Origin: Siniperca chuatsi
Lineage: Eukaryota > Chordata > Actinopteri > Centrarchiformes > Sinipercidae
NCBI RefSeq assembly: GCF_020085105.1
Contig: NC_058043.1
Span: forward strand, 19,582,667 to 19,646,666
Direction: 5' to 3'
DNA length: 64,000 bases
Of the stretch, positions 56,127-64,000 are shown one piece after another. Numbering within the stretch: position 1 is the stretch's first letter; each line of letters opens with the position of its first letter. The translations under genes and the position numbers were made by a program. A model generated the notes under the pieces. The model did not search any database and was not told the DNA's origin. It was given only the letters and a program-made list of their open reading frames with translations.

Positions 56127-57279
56127 ACCTACAACAAACACTGTCACTCTCCAGAGAAAAGTGGCAATTCCAAGTTTATTTCAATTTCCTTTCCCCTAAC
56201 AAAATACCATGTTTGGCATTGTCCAAATGTCTGTCCTTGTCTCCCCTCCTTAAGCTGCAGGATGGTAGGTGAAACAAATAAGGCATCTGCTAGGGAGTGG
56301 ACACAGAAACACAAACACTTTACAATATAATGCAGTCCAACACAACAATAGCACAAACTACAGCCTCAGAAAATCCCCTCTGAGTTGAATCAGCACCTCC
56401 CAGTCTCAACACAAATTGAACATTATGAGCCTCACTGAGGTTGAATTTATTGCAGGGCTGTTACATTGGATTGCCACAGAGTGTACAGGTGGTACTTAGA
56501 TTGTTTCCCATGTAGCTTTCACCTAGCTTTATGTGGTAGATCTTTTGGCTTTTCCCTTTCCTTTATTGTGTTATATATCTTTTTTTGTGCATGTAATAGG
56601 TTTGCAAAGAGAAAAAGCCCAAAGTCCACCCCAACGGGAGTTACCCTCTCCCACAGAAAACACTGCTCCTGAACTGCTTGAAAACAGCTCGATTGTAGTC
56701 CAGCCTTTACTTCCATAACGTATCTACATCACTATGTCACATGCATCATAATGCCCGAACAGAGCAGTGTCTACAAGTACACCTAAATAATAATAAAATA
56801 AATACCCTCTTGGCAGTCAGTGGACAAAGTTGTTACTGTGATGTAGAGACAGTGCACAGTTAAAACATTGAAGGATAAATTAGTTACAAATTAATAACTT
56901 ACCTTGAAACAAATTGCTCCAGTCTCGGTTGGGCTTACGAGCTGGTTAAGGGTTGTATGGCTGAACTGAAGCCATAGTTACCAGCTGAAGCGGTTTTGTT
57001 TTGGATCACACTACCTTGCTCGCCCCTTGTCTGCTTCTGACTGGCTACTAGGCCTTACCTAGGTACTGCGTATGTGCAACTCCCAACAAAGATCAAATCG
57101 AAGTTTGACACCTCACTCAGTAGCTAAAACAAGCGTTCAAGACACAAGGTAAGAAGAGGTGCTGCAGCAATGTGCAGTATGGGAAAATATGGTGTTTTTT
57201 GAAAATTAAACAATGTAAACCTATTCTAGTACAACCCCAAAATAAAATGAACCTGAAAATTAGCATAATATGACCACTT
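54797..57279. other. Noncoding stretch between MITE copies
   Basis: Apart from the compound microsatellite I see no gene or clear repeat. Confidence 0.6.
56063..56125. repeat. (TC)n(AC)n compound microsatellite
   Basis: About 25 TC units followed by about six AC units. Confidence 0.97.
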
Positions 57280-58245
57280 TAAAAGGAAGAGTTTGACATT
57301 TCGGTAAATACACTAATTAACTTTCATGCAGAGAGATGATATCACTTTCATGTCTGTACACTAACTATGAAGCTAGAGCCAGGAGACGTTTAGCTTTGCT
57401 TAGAATAAAGACTGAAAACAGGATGAAAACAGCTAGCCTGGCTCTGTCCAAAGGTAATAAATTCTACCTACAAGCACCTCTAAAGCTCACTAACTTTTGA
57501 GGTTGTCAGGCAAACAGAGGAGTCGCCAGGAGCATAGAGGGAGTTGAAGTAGTTAGTTTCAGTTTATTGTAAAACACAATGAGTAACCAGGAGCATGGAG
57601 GTAATCGCTGTGAGCTAGTGGACTGGGTGAAGACAGCAGGCTGGCAAGAGGCTGGTGAGAGCAGGCAGGTGGAGTGAGGACAGCGGGCTGAGGTGAAGCA
57701 GTGGAAAATCCGAGGTGAGGTCTTTCTGGAAAGCCAGTGAGTAACTTGGAAGGTAAGAGGAACGAACCTGAACACAGGAAATCAGAGAGTTAGTCAGGGG
57801 TTCAGACAACATGTAGGCAAGCTCTTTCAGAGGGTTGACTCAGAGGCCACAATGTGGTACCACTTGCGTAAACAGGCAATCTGGCAAAGGCTGGTGAGAA
57901 GAGCTGGGTAGATATACTGCCCAGCCAAGAAATAGTCTGGCACATACCCCCCCCCCCCAAAAAAAAAACACCTTGTCATTTTAACACTTTGGTTTTTATA
58001 TGGAATAAACCAACAACATATAACTTGTTAATTAGTGAGCTTCAGAGGTGCTGGTAGATGGATTTTGTTACCTTTGGACAGAGCCAGACTAGCTGTTTTC
58101 CCATTTCCAGTCTTTATGCTAAGCTAAGCTAAACGTCTCCTGGCTGTAGCTTCATATTTAATAGACAGACATTAGAGTGTATCGATCTTCGCATCTAACC
58201 CTCAGCAAGAAAGTGTATTTCCCAGAATGTTGAACTATTACTAGT
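57280..58245. mobile_element. hAT-like palindromic MITE interrupted by another insertion
   Basis: Left half 57,280-57,497 (GTTTGACATTTCGGTAAATAC to GCTCACTAACT) and right half about 57,919-58,245 (CCAGCCAAGAAATAGTCTGG to TTCCCAGAATGTTGAACT) are parts of one element. The 57,498-57,918 stretch does not belong to it. Confidence 0.7.
57498..57918 (-). mobile_element. Dispersed repeat nested inside a MITE (related to 53,711-54,060)
   Basis: Its reverse complement aligns with 53,711-54,060: both have CTCTTCTCACCAG, CAAGTGGTACCACA, TGTGTTCAGGTTCGTTCCTC-like blocks and then an AATAAAC box followed by ACTACTTCAACTC. Class unresolved; LTR-like. Confidence 0.6.
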
Positions 58246-58966
58246 ATTTTCTTACACATCTCTCTGTAAAGACTTATTGAACTCCCCTGCATAACAAAAG
58301 TAATAAGGTGTCCTGGAGATGTGTCTTAGGATTCATCTAATTAAACAGACATATTCAGAACAATACATTTATATTCAGCTGCAGAAGAGGAATAGGTTTA
58401 CTCTTAGGTGAGGCAAAACTAAATCAAATTTACCCAAAGGACAGTAACAGTCTCAGCTATGGGCCAGTTTTAGCGGGAAGTGATTTGAGAAAGTCTGGTA
58501 CCAGTATGCGGCCTCTGTATATGTGAATTTTGATTGATGACTTTTCTAGATTAGTGTGTAAAGTTTTTTCCATGTGTTAACTGTGTCAATCATTACCCAT
58601 CCTGTATAGAAATATAGGGCAGTGCTCTTCCACTGGTGTTGGCATTGACTGTTTACATGCAGTTGTACTGCCAAGGCTCAAGGTGAGCGTGAGTGTGAAA
58701 TGTCTCGTCCGAATTGGTCTTAATAGCCACAGAGGTGATAAGGTCCTGACTCCTGTTACACATGTCACTTTGCATTAGTGTCCACATTAGAGCCTGCAAC
58801 CAATCAGAGCCACTTAACAACAAAATCAACAGATCCCTTTATAATTGCTCCTGAGCAAAGCAATTTAGCAGAGGCTCTCGGGGATTGACTTTCATTTGGG
58901 TTTGTCAAACACAGGCCTTGCTTGATTTGTTTTGGCCCAATTGAAAATTAAAATAGTTTCTGGAGC

Positions 58967-58968
<2 letters not shown>

Positions 58969-59005
<37 letters not shown>
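58969..59005. repeat. (GT)n microsatellite
   Basis: About 18 units, lrrn1 upstream region. Confidence 0.96.
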
Positions 59006-59008
<3 letters not shown>

Positions 59009-59667
59009 ATGACTTTGTGAGGTAGCTGTTTGTACTCATTTGCACTCATGAAAAATAAATTAATAAAGATAAATGTTGTTAGGTGTGCCATCCAGTGATA
59101 TAATATAACAATAATAGCCTCTTGTTAATCCATTTTATTTGTCCATCCTTCTTATGTTCCCTCTCAGACAAATGCGTACTTTGTCTTCCTTTCAGTTCAT
59201 CCCGAACCCCCCCCCCAACCATTAATATTTAATTGACATGTGGAATCAGCAGCTTTTACATCACTGATGTTTTGCAAAGGAGGAGAACTGCTTTGACTGC
59301 CTCAAGTCGACTAATTTTGTTGTTGTTTTTTTAAACTTCATATTTCAGACACAGCTGGGGACACGAGAGGAAAATGCCATCAAGTTAAAGAATTCTTGCG
59401 TTAATTAAACTATTTTCCATGCAATCCATTGCAAAGTAAGACGGCACAGAGTTAAAGATGCCTTTACCATCTGTGTCTCATCATTAAATAATTATCAACA
59501 GTATGTTCAGATCATGGAACCATACAGGCTGTGCTACGTCTCCACAGACCGACGAAGAAAAAGACAGAAAGGTTCTGAGTTAATGATTATATAAGTTTAC
59601 TTTGCTTTTTGAGTTTTCTGTAGGTCACAACAACATTGCATGTCTCTAAACTTCATTGGTAATCCTG

Positions 59668-59885
59668 GGCAGCTGTGGCTTAGTAGTAGAGCAGGTCGTT
59701 CACCAATCGGAAGGTCAGTGGTTTGATCAAGGCCGCATGTCGAAGTGTCCTTGGGCAAGACACTGAACCCCAAATTGCTCCCGAGGGCTGTGCCTTTAGT
59801 GTGTGTGTGAATGATTAAATAGTTTCTTTGTACTGATGAGCAGTTCTGCCATCAGTGTGTGAATGGGGTGAATGCGATATGTAGT
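59668..59885 (+). mobile_element. tRNA-derived SINE
   Basis: An A-box-like TGGCTTAGTAGTAG (59676-59689) and a B-box-like GGTTTGATCAA (59720-59730) are spaced as in a polymerase III promoter. They are followed by the CATGTCGAAGTGTCCTTGGG body found in many fish SINEs. The B-box differs from the consensus GGTTCGATCC, so it is probably inactive. Confidence 0.7.
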
Positions 59886-62439
59886 GGTCACAATTTTTAT
59901 TTGTCCAATACTTTGGTTTATAACTTAATACCTACAAAACTAATGACATTCCCATCAACTCCAGCTGTACTTCATGTTTAATGCTAGTGCTAATTAACAA
60001 ATATTAGCATGCTAACACACTAAACTAAGATGATGAACATGGTAAACATTACACCTGCTTAACATCAGCGTGTTAGTATTGTCCTTATGAGCATATTTGC
60101 ATGCCTGTGTTAGCATTTAGCTCAAAGCACTGCTGTGCCTAAGTACAGCCTCACAGAGCTGCTATAGCATTGCTGTAGACTAGTCTTTTTAAAATTTGCC
60201 AAATTTAAGTTAAACTCTTCTTCAAGAGCAGAGATATACTGCATGCTTAAAAGCAATAATATGTATATTGCATTATATTATATACTTTAAAATATATATT
60301 AGAAAAACATATTTAATAGTCATTAGACCCACCTGAGTAAGCATAGTAGTGTTTAAAAACATGAAGCTCAGGACTTAACAGGTAGAATTGTATATGCATA
60401 TGATTAGTGGGGGACATTTTGCTTGTCTGCTCTTTTTTGTGCTCAAACCGAAAAGAGGGGAAGTCTCTCCCCATCCTCCATCCTTATCCCTCCTTGTTCA
60501 CCCCTCCCTCTCCTGCGCCAGCTGAACAAAGACAACTGCTCTTTGTTAGCTACATGCTCTGTCTGAGACTTAGAGTCAGAATGTGTCTTTTCACTGATGC
60601 TGGTGGTAGCGATAGTGGTACTGCTGATAATGTGTGTGTGTGTGTGTGTGTGTCAATGGGCAGCAGAGATGGGGGAGGAAATAATCCTGAAGATAATGTT
60701 AGGCCTTGTGCCCACTAGGTTTCTGTTGAGAGTATCAGTGCCTTTTTCAGACAGACATTTTCAGAGTGTGTGTGGAGCACCTGTCTCTGTAAAAGCGCTT
60801 TACCCAGCACCTTCTCTTGTTCAAAACACTCCACCTTTTTGTTCTGCTGCTCTGGGTGCTTCAACTTGAAAATATCTCAGATGTTCAAAAAAAGCACTGC
60901 ACTTTTCCTGTCAGGAGGATGAGATGTTAGTACATCACAGTAGAGACAGTACCTACACAAAGCACTTTTTTCCCCCTCACCACACCAATAAACACATCCC
61001 TGCGGCCTGCCAGTGTTTTTCTGCAAGAAATGAAAAATGCCCATTGAGCACAAGGCTTTGGCAGGCTGGGTTGTCCCACTTGGGAAGAAGCAAGGTGAAC
61101 AAAGACATTTTGGAGTGATTAGGACTTGGGGGGAAAAGGATTTGCATAAGGAGGAGAAGTGAAGAGAGTGATGGAATTTTCTATCCTTTCTGCCCCACCC
61201 ATTTTTGTCCATATAGCGGGACTGCTGGGGGCTGATGAAGTGGTAGATCTGTCTGTTCTCTGAGGGTATTATTTGGGCGATGGGGGAGAAGGGTGTTGGG
61301 TGGGCTCCTTTACTAGTCTGTTCTCCTATGAAATACTTCTTTGTGTGCCTTTTCCCTATTTTTCACCTTATCTTGAGAGCACCGATAGCCTTTTTGTGCC
61401 ATTTTATATTGCTGGTTATTTACACTGTGCCATATAACGTAGGAACAAAAACGCTCTATCATAATGATTTATTTCTATAACATGAGGATAATGTGTGCAT
61501 AATTAAATTGCTATGTGCATAAGCAGTTGTCAGTGGGTTCAGATCTGTATGTGCACTCCACGAATGTTACAATGTAGAGTAGAGTCTCCCTTAGAGGGTA
61601 AATCCTATGGACTGTTAAGGTCACCTAGTGAATGGGATAATTCAGCTCCATTTCCTGGCTGGCTAATATCAATAGATGGAGAGTTAAAGAGCGTGAAGAG
61701 AGTGGGCGGCTATTAGCCCTTATAAATCATGCTGATTCTAGAGAGAGTGCTGGAGATAGAGAGAAGGTAGTGGGTGGGAGTAGAAGGTGTCAAGGACAGG
61801 AAAACTCCAGAGAATCTACCTGAAAGAGTCTTTAAACTCCAACAGAATGACCAACTTTCTCACATACAGAGAGACATCTATTATGGAAACACTGCCTGAG
61901 ACACAAGACAAGCTAGTTTGTTGTTAGATCAATATTAGGCTGCCCTTAGCTGTTGTCATTGCACGTTATACTGTATACACAAAGATGCCTCATCACTATT
62001 TACAGTGAAACAGAAAAACCTTGTATTTTAGTGTTACAAAACAAAAGACCCACATAGGATTTCAAAAATCAAAAATCCCAATGTCCTGTAGGCAATGGCA
62101 CTCCATCAGCTTCGGGACTAATTGTAGCAGAAGGATTCAGTGCAGTAATTGGAATGCATTTGGGATTTTAAAAAAGAGCTTCATTAGGTTAAATCAATAA
62201 AGGCTGCTCTTCAAAGGGACACAGCGAGGCAGTGTTACGACTCTCCCAAGCCTCATTACATTTGAATATTTAGTAAAAATCACTTTGAGTAAACAACATG
62301 GCTCTGCTTCTCTAACCTTGTAATTTGGTTTTGCAATAGCTGATTCAAGTAAGCGGCAGGCTTTCACACAACCCTCCACAACAACTCTTCCATCTTTCCC
62401 AATAACGTGGGAAAATATATATAGATTTCAACTTTAAGT
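59886..62439. other. Noncoding stretch before the right-hand LINE
   Basis: A 59,990-60,180 patch of GCTAACA/GCATTAGC-like words is low complexity, and a short GT run lies at 60,630. Short frames here are not supported as genes. Confidence 0.6.
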
Positions 62440-63955
62440 TCACAGCACATTATAAGGATGCTAGGCCTGAGCCTCTAGAAGACCGGCCACTGTCAGTATC
62501 CACAGTGGATGTGAGAAGAATCCTGCTGAGAGTGAATATGAGTAAAGCTGCTGGGTCTGATAACATCCCTGGCTGTGTACTAAGAACACGTGTCACTCAG
62601 CTAATTTATGTTATTACTGACATTTTTAACATATCACTGTCACAGGAGATTGTTCCCACCTGCTTCAAGACAGCCACCATCGTCCCTGTAGCTAAAATGT
62701 CTATAGTGGTAAATAAATACCGCCCTGTGGCTCTCTCTCCCATTCTGATGAAGTGCTTTGAGAAACTGGTTCTCCAGCACATAAAGGACAACATCAGTTC
62801 CTCACCAGTTTGCTTTCAGAACCAACAGATCCACAGAGGATGCCATCTCCATTGCCCTCCACTCATTGTCTTCACACACCTTGAGAACAACATCAGAATG
62901 TTGATTTCAGCTCAGCATTCAACACTGTCTCCACCATGAAACTGAATGAAAAACTTAGCACTTGAGTACCTCACTCTGTAATTGAATATTGGACTTCCTT
63001 ATAAACAGACCCCAGACAGTTCGTATTGGCGGTCACACCTACTCCACTCTAGTGCTCGACACCGGTGCCGCTCAGAGCTGTGTGCTCAGCCCCCTCCTGT
63101 TCACACTGTACACCCATAATTGCAGCCCCCAACATGGAGACAATTCTCTTGTGAAGTCTGCGGATGACACCTCCAACATCGGCCGGATTACAAACAATGA
63201 TGAGACTTCATATCGGGAGGAAATCAACAATCTTGCAGAGTGGTGCACAGAGAACAGCCTACTGCTTAACGTCAGCAGAACCAAGGAGCTGATCATTGAT
63301 TTTAGGAAAAAGGAGGCAAAGACACACAGCCCTGTCTACATGAGTGGAGCTGAGGAGGGGCAGGTGAACAGTTTTAGGTTCCTGGGAATCAGCATAACAG
63401 AGAACCTGATATGGTCCTCTTACAGCTCCACCATTGTCAAGAAAGCTCAAAAACGGCTATATTTCTAAAGGAAACTTAAGAAGGCAAAATTCCTGTGCCA
63501 AGTTCTTATTAACTTTTACAGAGGAGCAATAGAAAGCATCCTGACTAGAAACATCACAAACTGGCATGGGATGTGCTCGGCCCAGGACCGGAGGGCTCTG
63601 CAGCGGGTGATTAAAACCACTTAGAAGATCATTGGTACCAACCTGCCGAGCATCAGTGATATCAGTGAGGTGAGTTGCCTCCACAGAGCCCAAAGGATAC
63701 TAAAGGACAGTACCCAAGAGATACAGAAGTATCTGCTGTCGTACCACCAGACTACAGAGCAGCTTCTTCCCTCAGGCTGTAAATTTATCACTCAGCACTC
63801 CACCATGTAAAATAGTTTTCATTTCTGTGACTTATTTATTCACTGATCTACTGTATATATTTTTTTTGAGTAGCATAAAGGGAACTACAAAACAAAATCT
63901 CATTATACAACCCTGTGTTGTAAAATGATCAATAAATCTATCTTGTATCTTGTGT
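62440..63955 (+). mobile_element. Degenerate non-LTR retrotransposon (LINE, Jockey-superfamily, Rex1/L2-like)
   Basis: Recognisable blocks in two frames: KAAGSDNIPGCVLRTR, FKTATIVPVAKM, NKYRPVALSPILMKCFEKLV, QSCVLSPLLFTLYTHN, KSADDTSNIGRITNNDETSY and SRTKELIIDFRKKEAK. These are reverse-transcriptase motifs in order. The catalytic box reads SADD where family members have F/YADD. Stops and frameshifts (for example near 62,937) break it. It ends in an AATAAATCTATCTTGTATCTTG-like tail near 63,955. The 5' end before about 62,440 is missing. Confidence 0.85.
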
Positions 63956-64000
63956 TGACTTCCTCAGTGGCAAGGGAACTGTTTTCTCTGTAAACTTGAG

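Noticed and set aside
59668..59885. A functional tRNA gene
   Set aside because: A and B boxes are present, but there is no cloverleaf and the sequence continues into a SINE body.
60407..60869. Overlapping 90-103 codon frames near 60.5 kb
   Set aside because: Contain a GT repeat and show no recognisable motif; likely chance frames.

Overview
This is a piece of vertebrate nuclear genome, almost certainly from a ray-finned (probably percomorph) fish. Three genes are visible in the conserved order itpr1 - sumf1 - lrrn1. They have GT-AG introns much smaller than those of mammals. They sit among repeats typical of teleosts: L2/Rex1-like LINEs, a tRNA-derived SINE, hAT-like palindromic MITEs and many CA, GA, CT and ATCT microsatellites. 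The relative orientation (itpr1 and sumf1 head to head, sumf1 and lrrn1 tail to tail) is, as I remember it, the same as on human chromosome 3p26. I cannot tell which teleost duplicate (itpr1a or itpr1b) this is.

Layout. 99-31,720 (minus strand): 36 coding exons of itpr1, the inositol 1,4,5-trisphosphate receptor type 1, from the start codon to about residue 1655 of roughly 2,700. The C-terminal third with the channel pore lies beyond the left edge. Every exon boundary was placed by a GT-AG junction, and lengths and phases agree from start to end except for one extra base in exon 16 (near 8,350), which shifts the frame. 31,721-33,446: the shared upstream region of itpr1 and sumf1, with a candidate itpr1 noncoding first exon, a CLEAR-like E-box and an ETS motif. 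33,447-38,921 (plus): all nine coding exons of sumf1 (formylglycine-generating enzyme, 368 residues). 38,922-41,802: sumf1 3' UTR, a 1.09 kb inverted-repeat (foldback) element flanked by an 8-bp direct repeat, and the lrrn1 3' UTR. 41,803-43,950 (minus): lrrn1 as one intact coding exon (715 residues). 43,951-64,000: upstream region of lrrn1 with no further coding gene that I can support. It holds a candidate lrrn1 5' noncoding exon near 51.7 kb, a nearly perfect 172-bp palindrome, MITEs (one with a nested insertion), a possible solo LTR, a SINE and a degenerate LINE at the right end.

Functionally the three genes are not an operon or a system. itpr1 encodes the ER calcium-release channel, sumf1 an ER-lumen enzyme that activates sulfatases, and lrrn1 a neuronal surface LRR/Ig/FN3 protein. 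No novel gene system was found. The observations most worth a second look are the itpr1 single-base frameshift, the 172-bp palindrome, the foldback element with its direct repeats, the conserved SI cassette exon, and the CLEAR/ETS motifs just upstream of sumf1.
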